In this document: positions 1-8,116 of the stretch, in pieces
How positions within the stretch are numbered: the stretch's first letter is position 1
How the letters are laid out: every line of letters begins with the position of its first letter
Assembly: GCA_029202385.1 (NCBI GenBank)
Contig: CP119314.1
Location: 3,908,501 to 3,972,500, forward strand
Origin: Candidatus Sphingomonas phytovorans
GTDB lineage: Bacteria > Pseudomonadota > Alphaproteobacteria > Sphingomonadales > Sphingomonadaceae
Reading direction: 5' to 3'
DNA: 64,000 nucleotides
Made by a program: the position numbers and the translations under genes
Notes under the pieces: generated by a model
What the model was told of the DNA's origin: nothing
The model's input: only the letters and a program-made list of their open reading frames with translations
Databases searched by the model: none

Positions 1-1
1 A

Positions 2-844
2 GCGCGTTTCTCGATCAATCCGGAAGTCACCTTTTCGCGCACCCAGCCGCGGACCCGGCCGGGCGTGCCGACAACGCGGGGCAATCTGCGTCGCCTGTCG
101 CTGCGCGGCGGCTTCGTGGTCGAGAAGTCGCGCCGGCAAAATCTTTCACTGAGCGGCGCGATCGAACAGATTCGGGAATCGAATGACGCGATCGAGTTCG
201 GCGCTCGCCTAAGTCTCGATCGCTTCATGGTCGGCCGGCTGGGCGCGACCTATTCAGCGGCCCTGTCCGGTGGCGGGAGGGTGGCGGCGTCGGTGCAGGT
301 CAGCCAAGGGCTCGGGGGACTCGATAGCGATGCCTTGCCGGCCGGCGTGCTTCCCTCGCGACAGGGCGCGGCGACCGATTTCACCAAAGCGACACTGGCA
401 TACCGCCTCGCCATGCCCATCGGTGCCGGATTCGAATTCAGCCTTGCGGCCACGGGGCAGACATCGTTCGGCCGGCCGCTGTTCCGATCGGAACAGACGG
501 CGCTTGAGGGAAACGATGGGCTGTCCGCCTATGTCGGCGGCGAAACGGCTGTCGATGCGGGGATCGTCACGCGGGCACAACTTGCGCGGCATTTCGCATT
601 CGGCCGACGCAAATGGTTGCGACTATCGCCCTTTCTGTTCGGCGCTGCCGGCAAAGGCTGGATCGAGCGAGCGACGGCGGTCGAACGCCCAGACCTTACC
701 GCAGTCAATCTGGGCGCTGGCCTCCGTGGCGCGATTCCCAAAACCGGACTGGGATTCTCGCTGGAATATGCGCGGGGTGTTTCTGCGGTGAAGCAGTTCA
801 ATGATGTGGATCGGGTCGCGATATCCGCTTCGACGGTTTTTTGA
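2..844 (+). CDS. TpsB/ShlB-FhaC type outer-membrane transporter, C-terminal part (5' end outside window)
   Basis: The frame is open from base 2, so the gene begins before the window; only about 280 C-terminal residues are present. The sequence is made of alternating amphipathic strands and ends in the terminal phenylalanine SASTVF, as outer-membrane beta-barrels do. The pattern resembles the barrel of ShlB/FhaC/HecB two-partner secretion transporters, which export a large TpsA exoprotein across the outer membrane. The POTRA domains and any TpsA partner are not visible. Assignment to the family is from general resemblance and not from a diagnostic motif; another 16-stranded barrel is possible. 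Confidence 0.6.
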   Translation, partial: ARFSINPEVTFSRTQPRTRPGVPTTRGNLRRLSLRGGFVVEKSRRQNLSLSGAIEQIRESNDAIEFGARLSLDRFMVGRLGATYSAALSGGGRVAASVQVSQGLGGLDSDALPAGVLPSRQGAATDFTKATLAYRLAMPIGAGFEFSLAATGQTSFGRPLFRSEQTALEGNDGLSAYVGGETAVDAGIVTRAQLARHFAFGRRKWLRLSPFLFGAAGKGWIERATAVERPDLTAVNLGAGLRGAIPKTGLGFSLEYARGVSAVKQFNDVDRVAISASTVF

Positions 845-869
845 GCGACATGCTTCGCCAGCGGCGGCC

Positions 870-1049
870 TCAGACGGGCTTCTCGGCCTCCAGTCGACTC
901 AGCGCTTCCCGGATCGGGGTCTGCGAAATGCCGAGCTTGCGCGCGACCGCGTCGATGCCGATCCAGGTCCCCGGTGCGATCTCCATGGTAACCAGCGTCG
1001 ACGGGAGATGCTCATGCGCCCAGGCGACAAGGGTCGGAACCGGAACCAC
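870..1049 (-). pseudogene. Truncated copy of the GntR winged-helix domain
   Basis: Read on the minus strand this encodes 59 residues that match the N-terminal helix-turn-helix of the intact GntR gene at 20036-20797, with only about five differences from PVPTLVAWAHEHL through REALSRLEAEK. The copy then hits a TGA where the intact gene continues with VIKVPNVGY, so the whole effector/FCD domain is absent. Upstream in frame there is a TGA just before the similarity begins. It sits directly downstream of an unrelated UTRA-type GntR gene on the same strand. It is most simply a remnant of a partial duplication; whether the fragment is expressed cannot be judged. Confidence 0.8.
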
Positions 1050-1072
1050 GGCCTGTCATCGGCCGGGGTGAA

Positions 1073-1831
1073 TCACCCCCGGACGTCGAGATCGACATGC
1101 ACGCGGATCGCGTCGTGCCGCCAATATTCCTGATCATATTCCACCACGCGCCCGTCCGCCGCGATGCTGGTGCGCACCACCAGCAGGCCCGGCGTGCCGG
1201 GCTTCACCCCCAGAGCGTCGGCGGCGAACTTGACCAGTGCGCAGGGCCGCATGTCGACCCGGTTGCGCACCACCGTAAGACCATAGTCGCCGGTGAGGAT
1301 CTGGGTGAGCGAGCCGTCGAGCGAACGATCGACGAGGCCGGGCGCCATGGACGGATCGACGATGATCCGTTCGACCAGTACGGCGCGGCCGTCGATCGAG
1401 CGGCGGCGATGAAGGTTGTAGAGCGGCGTGCCGGGCGCGGTGCGGAAGATATCGGCAACCGCGGGCGGCGCGGGCACCAGATCCTTGCTCAGCGTCTCGG
1501 TCGCCGGAATTCGCCCCTGCTCAGCGACATAGGTCATGAAGCCCGACCAGCGCGTGGGATTGTACGTCACCGCCGGCGGGGAGACGAACCAGCCGCTGCG
1601 GTCGCGCCGGTAGATCAGCCCTTCGGCCTCGAGCTGGAACAGGGCCTCGCGGATGGTGCCGCGTGCCGCTCCGCTGTCCCCCTGGAACTGACGCTCGGAC
1701 GGCAGCTTCGATCCCGGTGCGAGCTTGCCCATCTCGATGCCGAGCGCGATCTGGTCGCGTAGCGCCAGATATTGCGGACCATCCGCGGTGTCGCCCTTGG
1801 CGATCGGAGTGAGTTCGAGTTCGCTTCGCAT
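1073..1831 (-). CDS. GntR-family regulator, HutC/UTRA type (probable phosphonate/phospholipid regulator)
   Basis: A 252-residue DNA-binding regulator. Residues about 15-85 form the GntR winged helix (LPSERQF, GAARGTIREALFQLEAEGLIYRR region). About 100-250 form a UTRA effector domain (LHRRRSIDGRAVLVER, then the VRTSIAADGRVVEYDQEYWRHDAIRV region). PhnF, PhnR, NagR and DasR belong to this subfamily and typically bind TGGTxTAGACCA-like palindromes. Such palindromes occur 176 bp upstream of this gene and before neighbouring phospholipase, transporter and TonB-receptor genes, so it is inferred to be their regulator, probably a repressor relieved by an aminophosphonate or lipid head-group. The ligand is not deducible from sequence. 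Confidence 0.85.
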   Translation of the reverse strand: MRSELELTPIAKGDTADGPQYLALRDQIALGIEMGKLAPGSKLPSERQFQGDSGAARGTIREALFQLEAEGLIYRRDRSGWFVSPPAVTYNPTRWSGFMTYVAEQGRIPATETLSKDLVPAPPAVADIFRTAPGTPLYNLHRRRSIDGRAVLVERIIVDPSMAPGLVDRSLDGSLTQILTGDYGLTVVRNRVDMRPCALVKFAADALGVKPGTPGLLVVRTSIAADGRVVEYDQEYWRHDAIRVHVDLDVRG

Positions 1832-2046
1832 GGTGCCTGGACTGGAGATGACAGTGGGTGCGGAGGCAGGTCAAGCCGAAGCCGCCGAGCAGCGACGCAA
1901 AGCCCCGAAATCCTTGATCGGATTCAGTTCGACACCGTATGTTTCAGGCTCGGAGACCTGCTGCTACAGGCTTTTCGGGACTTGCCGAATTCACTCACGG
2001 CCCAATTGGTCTATGCCAGTTGTAAAACGGCGCGTCCGCAACCTTG
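1832..2046. other. Intergenic region upstream of the UTRA regulator
   Basis: 215 bases between the HD-domain gene and the regulator gene. Apart from the palindrome at 2007-2018, I see no convincing gene. The palindrome position fits autoregulation of the regulator. No clear terminator follows the HD gene, so read-through from it into the regulator is possible. Confidence 0.5.
2007..2018. promoter_or_regulatory. Predicted UTRA-GntR operator, site 1 (TGGTCTATGCCA)
   Basis: Near-palindrome TGGTCTATGCCA in the intergenic region ahead of the regulator gene. It shares the TGGT-N4-(A/G)CCA layout with four other sites in the first 16 kb and resembles operators of HutC-type GntR proteins. Inferred autoregulatory site. 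Confidence 0.6.
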
Positions 2047-2601
2047 TCAGGTGTTTGCCATGAGCAGCGATTCGAGCAGCGGGCGATAGCTGGCCAGATC
2101 GGGCGGGCGCCAGTCGGGGTGTTTGCCCATATCGTCGAAGCGGCGCAGCGTCACCGCGTCGGCAAAAAAGGGCTCGGCTTCGAACGCCCGCACCTCATCG
2201 GCCGACATCGGGCCGCCCTGCAGTTCCAGGCTGATCGCCGAGGCACTGCTGAGTCCGGTGAGATAGGCGGGATCGATCGCGCACAGATAGCGCTTGGCGG
2301 CGACATGGAGCCGGACCGGTTCGGTGACCCCGCGCGGGAAATAGGCGCCAAGAAACGAAGAGCCGGAGATTTCATGCCGTGCATCGATCCCGAGCGTTTC
2401 GGCGGCGCTGCCGGCATCATCCATGAATTGACCGACATCGTGCAACAACGCAGCGGCGATCATCATGTCCGAACAGCGATTGCGGCGCGCCAGCTCGGCC
2501 ACCTGGAGCGCGTGCTGGAGCTGCGTGGCGTCCTCGCCATAATAGAGCGTTCCGAAACGATTGAAGAGCTCGAAAATCCGGTCGATGACGTTCGCGGTCA
2601 T
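2047..2601 (-). CDS. PhnZ-like HD-domain oxygenase (phosphonate-degradation HD family)
   Basis: A 184-residue HD protein of the family found in phosphonate operons (TIGR03276 type). The PhnZ signature is visible: Y20 and E23 in YYGE, the metal ligands H30 and H54-D55 (LLHDVG), a further His in RHEISG, His with Lys four residues later in RLHVAAK, and an Asp in RRFDDMGK. PhnZ is a mixed-valence di-iron oxygenase that cleaves 1-hydroxy-2-aminoethylphosphonate to glycine and phosphate. One PhnZ pocket position (H62 there, by my recollection) is Gln58 here. No PhnY hydroxylase partner is in the window. It is divergent from the phospholipase C gene across a shared operator. Confidence 0.8.
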   Translation of the reverse strand: MTANVIDRIFELFNRFGTLYYGEDATQLQHALQVAELARRNRCSDMMIAAALLHDVGQFMDDAGSAAETLGIDARHEISGSSFLGAYFPRGVTEPVRLHVAAKRYLCAIDPAYLTGLSSASAISLELQGGPMSADEVRAFEAEPFFADAVTLRRFDDMGKHPDWRPPDLASYRPLLESLLMANT

Positions 2602-2686
2602 GCTTCCTCGCTGGTTTGCGTGATGGCGAACGGCACCGGGACCTGCCCGTTCAAGCTGTTTCGCTGTCGTAAGATTGTAGCGTTAC

Positions 2687-2698
2687 TGGACTATACCA
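2687..2698. promoter_or_regulatory. Predicted UTRA-GntR operator, site 2 (TGGACTATACCA)
   Basis: Near-palindrome TGGACTATACCA, 86 bp before the HD-oxygenase start and 51 bp before the phospholipase C start, in the 147-bp divergent intergenic region. The placement would let one bound repressor control both directions. Confidence 0.65.
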
Positions 2699-2748
2699 AT
2701 TTCAACAGCGAAGTAGCGCGTTCGCGCGACCAAGAAAAGGGTAAAGCC

Positions 2749-4890
2749 ATGGATCGGACGACGAGACGGCATTTTCTGCGCATGGCGGGCGCGGGCGCGG
2801 CCGGATCGATTCTCCCGAACCTGATCGACCGGGCGCTCGCGATCCCGGCGAACAAGCGGACCGGCTCAATCCGGGATGTCGAGCATATCGTGATCCACAT
2901 GCAGGAGAACCGCTCCTTCGACCATTATCTCGGCATGTTGAACGGCGTGCGCGGCTTCGGCGACCCGCGGCCGCTGCGACTGCCGGGCGGGCGCAGCGTA
3001 TGGGCACAGCCGTCGGAGCAGCATCCCGATGGCTATGTCCTGCCTTTCCACGGCGATTCGAAGACGACGCGCTCGTTCAAGGTCGATGGCGCCGACCAGT
3101 CGCACCAGGAGAATGTCCATATCTTCAATCGCGGCCGTTACGACCGCTGGGGACATAACGGCGCGCTCCAGAACCGGATGCTTCACTATACCGCGAGCGA
3201 CCTGCCCTTCTATTACGCGCTCGCCGACGCCTTCACCGTGTGCGACGCCTATCACTGCTCGACGATGACCCAGACTTATCCCAACCGGATGCATCTGTTC
3301 ACCGGGTGCAACGGCGGCGGCACGGTGGGCGGCGATCCAGAGATGAGCAACTATGGCGAGGACGAGACGCCGAGCGCCGACATGGCCGAAGACCGGACGC
3401 TGCGCGACGGGGCCTATCGCTGGACCACCTATCCCGAACGGCTCCAGGCGGCGGGGATCGCCTGGAAGGTCTATCAGGAATACGACAATTTCGGCGACAA
3501 TCTCCTGTCGATCTTCCCGCCCTTCCGCCCGGCCCCCAGGGAGTCAGAGCTGTATCGCCGCGGCCGTTCCTGGGTGAGCGAGCATAAGGAGGGCGCGGAT
3601 CGCAAGCGCTCCGATGGCGAACAACTCGTCGCGGCATTCCGCCGCGACGTGGAGACGGGCAAGCTACCGCAGGTCTCGTGGATCGTCACCGCCGCCGATC
3701 TGTCCGAACATCCGACGGCCGAGCCTTCCAGGGGAGAACATGTCACCGCCAAGCTGATCGAGGCGCTGGTCGACAATCCGGAGGTGTTCGCCAAGACCGT
3801 GTTCATCCTCAACTATGACGAGGCTGGCGGCTTTTACGATCACGCGCCGCCGCCGGTACCCCCGGTGGGCGATTATCGCGGCCACAGCACGGTGCCGCTC
3901 AATGGCGAGACCAAGGACTATGGCGCGCTTGACGCCCAGGCCCCGGGCAAGCACCCGATCGGGCTCGGCATCCGCACGCCGGCGATCATCGTCTCGCCCT
4001 GGAGCCGCGGCGGCTTCGTCTGTTCGGAGCTGTTCGACCACACATCGGTGCTCCAGTTCGTCGAGAAACGCTTCGGCGTGCAGGAGCCCAATATCAGCGC
4101 ATGGCGGCGGTCGGTGTGCGGCGACCTGATATCGGTATTCGACTTCAGCGAATCGGATCGCGCCGCCGCGCTCAAATTGCCGACCACCGACGATTTCCGC
4201 GAGCGCATCGCGCAATCTCTCGCGGGGCCGGTCAACATGATTCCCCCGACGCAGGCGCCTGCCACCCAGATGCCGGGCCAGCGCCCGCATCGTCCGCTGC
4301 CCTACAAGCTCGACGTGATCGCAGGCGTGACACCCGAGCGGCGCCTGCGAATCGAGATGATCAACCGCGGTGCCGTCGGGGCGGCCTTCACCGTGCACGA
4401 CAACAGCGATGCGCAGGAACCCTGGCACTATACGATCGGCGCGGGCGACCGTTTCGCCAGCGAGCAATGGCACGATGCCGGGCCGCTCGCCGCCTATGAC
4501 CTGACGCTGCGGGGCCCGAACGGCCTGTGGCGCCGCTTCGCCGGATCGCTCGCAGTGCAGGCGCCCCGTGCCGAGGTGGTCCTGCTCCAGCGTCCGTCGG
4601 AGGGCGAACTCGAGTTGCTGCTGCGCAACGGCGGCAGCGAGCCCATGGTCTTCGCGATCGCGCTCGACGGACATTATCCCGCGCAAGGCGCGCGGACACG
4701 CCGCATTTCCGTGGCGCCGGGCAAGCAGGTCGGCGACATCTGGCGGCTCGCGACCAGCGACCATTGGTACGATCTCACCGTCACATTGGTGGACGACGCT
4801 GCGTTCCTTCGCCGCTTCGCCGGCAAGGTCGAAACCGGGCACGCCGGGCGCACCGATCCCGGCATCGGCCCGATGCGCGTCACGGCCTGA
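2749..4890 (+). CDS. Phospholipase C, phosphocholine-specific type, TAT-exported (copy 1)
   Basis: A 713-residue secreted phospholipase. The ATG at 2749 is preceded by AGAAAAGGG and starts a TAT signal (TRRHFLR, residues 5-11), which fixes the start; the frame is open further upstream but only antisense to the HD gene. The PLC/acid-phosphatase core begins with ENRSFDHY at 53-60, and later shows NYDEAGGFYDH and PWSRGGFVCSELFDHTSVLQF, hallmarks of the PlcN/PlcH family. C-terminal DUF756-like beta domains follow from about residue 510. The family releases phosphorylated head-groups from phospholipids in the periplasm or outside. First gene of an operon with acid phosphatase, transporter, FAD oxidase and phnX, so an aminophosphonate-lipid substrate is plausible but unproven. 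Confidence 0.9.
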   Translation: MDRTTRRHFLRMAGAGAAGSILPNLIDRALAIPANKRTGSIRDVEHIVIHMQENRSFDHYLGMLNGVRGFGDPRPLRLPGGRSVWAQPSEQHPDGYVLPFHGDSKTTRSFKVDGADQSHQENVHIFNRGRYDRWGHNGALQNRMLHYTASDLPFYYALADAFTVCDAYHCSTMTQTYPNRMHLFTGCNGGGTVGGDPEMSNYGEDETPSADMAEDRTLRDGAYRWTTYPERLQAAGIAWKVYQEYDNFGDNLLSIFPPFRPAPRESELYRRGRSWVSEHKEGADRKRSDGEQLVAAFRRDVETGKLPQVSWIVTAADLSEHPTAEPSRGEHVTAKLIEALVDNPEVFAKTVFILNYDEAGGFYDHAPPPVPPVGDYRGHSTVPLNGETKDYGALDAQAPGKHPIGLGIRTPAIIVSPWSRGGFVCSELFDHTSVLQFVEKRFGVQEPNISAWRRSVCGDLISVFDFSESDRAAALKLPTTDDFRERIAQSLAGPVNMIPPTQAPATQMPGQRPHRPLPYKLDVIAGVTPERRLRIEMINRGAVGAAFTVHDNSDAQEPWHYTIGAGDRFASEQWHDAGPLAAYDLTLRGPNGLWRRFAGSLAVQAPRAEVVLLQRPSEGELELLLRNGGSEPMVFAIALDGHYPAQGARTRRISVAPGKQVGDIWRLATSDHWYDLTVTLVDDAAFLRRFAGKVETGHAGRTDPGIGPMRVTA

Positions 4891-4895
4891 CCGCG

Positions 4896-5654
4896 ATGCG
4901 CACCACCTTGCTGCTCGCCGCATGGCTGGCGCTGACCGCGACGAGCCAGGCCGCCGATACCGGCCCCTATCTGGCGCCCGACCGAGTGCCCGACGGGGTG
5001 GCGATCCTGCCGCCACCGCCCGCCCCCGGCAGCGCCGCCGCGCGCGCCGACCACGCGATCTTCGTCGCCACGCGCACGTTGCGGGGCACGCCGCGCTGGC
5101 GGCTCGCGACCGAGGACGTCAGCAACGCTCCGCTCGACCGCTATGCCTGCGCGCTCGGCATGAAGCTCACACCGGCGAGTGCCCCGGCGCTGACCCGCCT
5201 GCTCGACCGGGCGGGCACCGGCGACCTGGTGAACCCGGTGAAGCAACATTACCGGGTGCCCCGCCCCTATCTCGGCACCGACTCGCCGATCTGCGAGCCC
5301 AGGACAGCGCATCTCGCCGGGAATGGCGACTATCCCTCCGGCCATGCTGCGAACGGCTGGCTCGAGGGACTGATCCTGGCCGAACTGGCGCCTGAACGCG
5401 CGACGGCGATCCTCGCCCGGGCCCGGGCCTATGGCGAGAGTCGCGCGGTATGCGGCTCGCATTCGGCGAGCGCGGTACAAGCAGGCTGGATGGCGGGATC
5501 GGCGATGTTCGCCATGCTCGGCGGTGCTCCCGGCTTCCAGCGCGACCTGAAGGCAGCTCGTGACGAGCTGGTCTCGATCGGCTCAAATGTGCCCGCGCCC
5601 GATCCGGGGCAATGCAAAGCTGAACAGGTGGCACTGGCCGCACGGCCCTGGTGA
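4896..5654 (+). CDS. PAP2-superfamily class A-type acid phosphatase, catalytic Asp replaced
   Basis: A 252-residue exported protein with a signal peptide ending near QAAD (about residue 20). It follows the phospholipase by 5 bp. The three PAP2/class A acid-phosphatase motifs are present: K116-x6-R123-P, PSGH with H150, and SR(182-183)-x5-H189. The residue four after the nucleophile His189, normally Asp, is Ala193 (HSASA instead of HxxxD). That Asp normally supports the histidine nucleophile, so activity may be low or altered. With the phospholipase it would give phosphate from released phosphomonoester head-groups in the periplasm. Start chosen at the only ATG giving a signal peptide. Confidence 0.8.
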   Translation: MRTTLLLAAWLALTATSQAADTGPYLAPDRVPDGVAILPPPPAPGSAAARADHAIFVATRTLRGTPRWRLATEDVSNAPLDRYACALGMKLTPASAPALTRLLDRAGTGDLVNPVKQHYRVPRPYLGTDSPICEPRTAHLAGNGDYPSGHAANGWLEGLILAELAPERATAILARARAYGESRAVCGSHSASAVQAGWMAGSAMFAMLGGAPGFQRDLKAARDELVSIGSNVPAPDPGQCKAEQVALAARPW

Positions 5655-5694
5655 GGAAAGGCACCCCGCCAGCGTCACAAAATCGACGCCAATC

Positions 5695-5706
5695 TGGTCC
5701 ATACCA
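5695..5706. promoter_or_regulatory. Predicted UTRA-GntR operator, site 3 (TGGTCCATACCA)
   Basis: Near-palindrome TGGTCCATACCA lying in the 76-bp gap after the acid phosphatase and 24 bp before the transporter start. It suggests a second, internally regulated promoter for the transporter, FAD oxidase and phnX. Confidence 0.65.
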
Positions 5707-5730
5707 ATCCTGACAATTCGCAGGACTTCA

Positions 5731-7017
5731 ATGCCGCCCGCAAAACCCGCACCTGGCGCTACCCCTCCGTTGACGCTCCTGCTCGGGGGACTGGCCGCCT
5801 TTGGTGCCTATTTCGCGATGTACGCCTTCCGCAAGCCGTTCGCGGCGGCGACCTTCGCCGATATCGGCGGCTGGCATTTCGAGATCGACTACAAGAGCGC
5901 GCTGCTGATCGCCCAGGTGTTCGGCTATGCGCTGTCAAAACTGATCGGGGTCCGGGTGATCGCCGAATTCGGCCGGCGCGGGCGCGCGGCCCTGATCCTT
6001 GCGCTGATCGGCGCATCCTGGCTGGCGCTGGTCTTGTTCGCACTGGTCCCGCCGCCCCTGAGCGTCGCTTGCCTGTTCCTCAATGGGCTGCCGCTGGGCA
6101 TGATCTGGGGGCTGGTGTTCAGCTATGTCGAGGGTCGCCGCGCGTCGGAACTGCTTGGCGCGATGCTGTGCGCGAGTTTCATCCTCTCCTCGGGCGTGGT
6201 GAAGTCGGTCGCGGTGCTGTTCCTTCATGCGGGAGTGCCCGAAATCTGGATGCCGGCGGTTACGGGCGCGGCGTTCCTGCCAGTGCTGCTGGTGTCGCTG
6301 TGGTGGCTCGAGCGAATGCCGCCGCCCGATGCCCGCGACGAGGCCGAGCGCGTCGCGCGCGTGCCGATGCTACGCGCCGACCGGGCGGCCTTCCTCCGCG
6401 AACACGGGCTTTCGCTGCTGCTGCTGGTCGCGGGCTATGTACTGCTGACTGCGATCCGCGACTTCCGCGACAATTTCGCCGCCGAGCTGTGGACCGCGAT
6501 GGGATATGCCGGGAAGGCGGCGATGTTCTCCGCGAGCGAGCTGCCGGTTGCGGTGATCAGCCTGGGCGGGCTCGCCGCGCTGATGCTGGTGCGCGACAAT
6601 ATGCGCGCGCTGCTGGCGATGCACGGCGTGATCATCGTCGGCGCGTTGCTGCTCGGCCTGTCGACGCTGGCGTTCCAGGCGGGGCTGCTCGCGCCGCTCC
6701 CCTGGATGATCCTGACCGGCGCGGGACTCTATCTTGCTTATACCCCGTTCAACGCGATGCTGTTCGACCGGATGATCGCGGCGATCGGCAAGGCGGGCAA
6801 TGCCGGCTTCCTGATCTATGTCGCCGATGCCTCGGGCTATGCCGGCAGCGTCGCACTGCTGCTGTTCCGCAGCCTGGCGGCGCCGAAGATGGACTGGCTG
6901 CCCTTCTTCATCCATGTTTCCTATGCGACGGCGATCATGGTGGGGGCGCTGACGATCCTCTCGGCGCTCGGCTTCGCGATGCGCGGCCGCTCAAGGAACG
7001 CCCATGCCACAGCATGA
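5731..7017 (+). CDS. DUF5690-family membrane transporter (MFS-like), probable aminophosphonate uptake
   Basis: A 428-residue polytopic protein with about 12 hydrophobic segments and an N-terminal AYFAMYAFRKPFAAATF stretch typical of the DUF5690 family, distant relatives of the GlpT/MFS phosphate-ester carriers. The start at 5731 is the first Met before the first transmembrane segment; the open frame upstream overlaps the phosphatase gene. An operator palindrome lies 24 bp upstream. Its 3' end overlaps the FAD oxidase gene by 14 bp, and phnX follows. The natural role is inner-membrane import of the phosphonate that the two downstream enzymes degrade; this is inferred from position, as the family is not biochemically defined to my knowledge. 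Confidence 0.75.
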   Translation: MPPAKPAPGATPPLTLLLGGLAAFGAYFAMYAFRKPFAAATFADIGGWHFEIDYKSALLIAQVFGYALSKLIGVRVIAEFGRRGRAALILALIGASWLALVLFALVPPPLSVACLFLNGLPLGMIWGLVFSYVEGRRASELLGAMLCASFILSSGVVKSVAVLFLHAGVPEIWMPAVTGAAFLPVLLVSLWWLERMPPPDARDEAERVARVPMLRADRAAFLREHGLSLLLLVAGYVLLTAIRDFRDNFAAELWTAMGYAGKAAMFSASELPVAVISLGGLAALMLVRDNMRALLAMHGVIIVGALLLGLSTLAFQAGLLAPLPWMILTGAGLYLAYTPFNAMLFDRMIAAIGKAGNAGFLIYVADASGYAGSVALLLFRSLAAPKMDWLPFFIHVSYATAIMVGALTILSALGFAMRGRSRNAHATA

Positions 7018-8116
7018 CCTGATCGTCGTCGGCGCGGGCATTGTCGGCCTTGCCCATGCGCTGGCCGCGGCGCGACGGGGCAAGCACGTGCTGGTGCTCG
7101 ATCGCGATGCCCGGGCCAACGGCGCCTCGATCCGCAATTTCGGCTTCGTCACCGTCACCGGGCAGGAGCGCGGCCGGATCCGGGAGCTGGCGATGCGCAG
7201 CGCCGCGATCTGGCGCGACGTCGCCGGGTCGGCAGGGATAGCGATCGAGCAGGAGGGCCTGTTGCTGGTCGCCCAGCGCGCCGAGGCCGTAGCGGTGATC
7301 GATGCGTTCCTCGCGACCGAGATGGGCCGGGACTGCACCCGCCTCGGCGCTTTGGAGCTGGCGGCGCGCTGGCCGATGGTACGCGGCGGGACGGCCGCAT
7401 TGCAGAGCCCGCACGACCTGCGTGTCGATTCACCGCTGGCGATCCCGAAGCTCGCCGCCTGGCTCAGCGTCGCGCATGGAGTCGACTTCGCCTATGGCGT
7501 CGCGGTCAATGCCGTCGAGACCGGCCGCGTCCGGTCGAACATCGGCGTGCACGAAGCGGAGGCTGTGATCGTCTGCCCGGGAGACGATTGGGCAACCCTC
7601 TTCCCTGAAATCTATTCAGAGGCCGGCATCACTCGCTGCAAGCTCCAGATGCTGCGGCTCGCGCCGCCGGGGTGGCGGCTGGCCGCGCCGGTGATGAGCG
7701 ACCTGAGCATGGTCCGCTATCTCGGCTATGTCGCTCTGCCTGAGGCGGCGGCGCTGCGCGCGCGGCTGGAGGCCGAGGCGGCGGAAGCGCTGGCGCACGG
7801 CGTCCATCTGATCGCGGTGCAGGGCGCTGACGGATCGCTCGTGGTGGGGGACAGCCATGACTATGCGCCGACCCCCGACCCCTTTTCCACGGCAGTGATC
7901 GATGACGCGATCCTCGACGCCTATGCCCAGGTCCTTGGCGCGCCACCGGCGGTGATCGGGCGCTGGACGGGCACCTATGCTTCGGCCGCGGGGCATAGCA
8001 TCGTCCGCGCGCCGACGGAGGGCGTGCGACTGGTCGTCGTCACCAGCGGCACCGGCGCGTCGACCAGCTTCGCGCTGGCCGAGGACGTGATCGCCGATCT
8101 CTTCGGGAGGAACTGA
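7004..8116 (+). CDS. FAD-dependent oxidoreductase, TIGR03364 aminophosphonate-associated family
   Basis: A 370-residue DAO-type flavoprotein. The Rossmann dinucleotide motif GAGIVG is at residues 10-15, followed by the ADP-binding Asp in LVLDRDA. The C-terminal TGTYASAAGHSIVRAP and TSGTGASTSFALAED region matches the flavin-closing end of glycine/sarcosine oxidase relatives. The TIGR03364 subfamily is syntenic with phosphonatases and is thought to oxidatively deaminate or demethylate AEP derivatives (N-methyl or 1-hydroxy forms) to phosphonoacetaldehyde-like aldehydes. Here it overlaps the transporter gene upstream and couples to phnX by TGATG. The precise amine substrate is inferred. Confidence 0.85.
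   Translation: MPQHDLIVVGAGIVGLAHALAAARRGKHVLVLDRDARANGASIRNFGFVTVTGQERGRIRELAMRSAAIWRDVAGSAGIAIEQEGLLLVAQRAEAVAVIDAFLATEMGRDCTRLGALELAARWPMVRGGTAALQSPHDLRVDSPLAIPKLAAWLSVAHGVDFAYGVAVNAVETGRVRSNIGVHEAEAVIVCPGDDWATLFPEIYSEAGITRCKLQMLRLAPPGWRLAAPVMSDLSMVRYLGYVALPEAAALRARLEAEAAEALAHGVHLIAVQGADGSLVVGDSHDYAPTPDPFSTAVIDDAILDAYAQVLGAPPAVIGRWTGTYASAAGHSIVRAPTEGVRLVVVTSGTGASTSFALAEDVIADLFGRN

Noticed and set aside
1832..2046. Possible degenerate gene between the regulator and the HD gene
   Set aside because: Short open frames show no recognisable domain or ribosome site.
2044..2748. A long N-terminal extension of the phospholipase C frame
   Set aside because: The extension is antisense to the HD oxygenase gene and has no ribosome site; the TAT signal at 2749 fixes the true start.
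3664..5016. A 450-residue minus-strand frame across phospholipase C and phosphatase
   Set aside because: Shadow frame of GC-rich coding sequence, Arg/Ala-rich without any domain.
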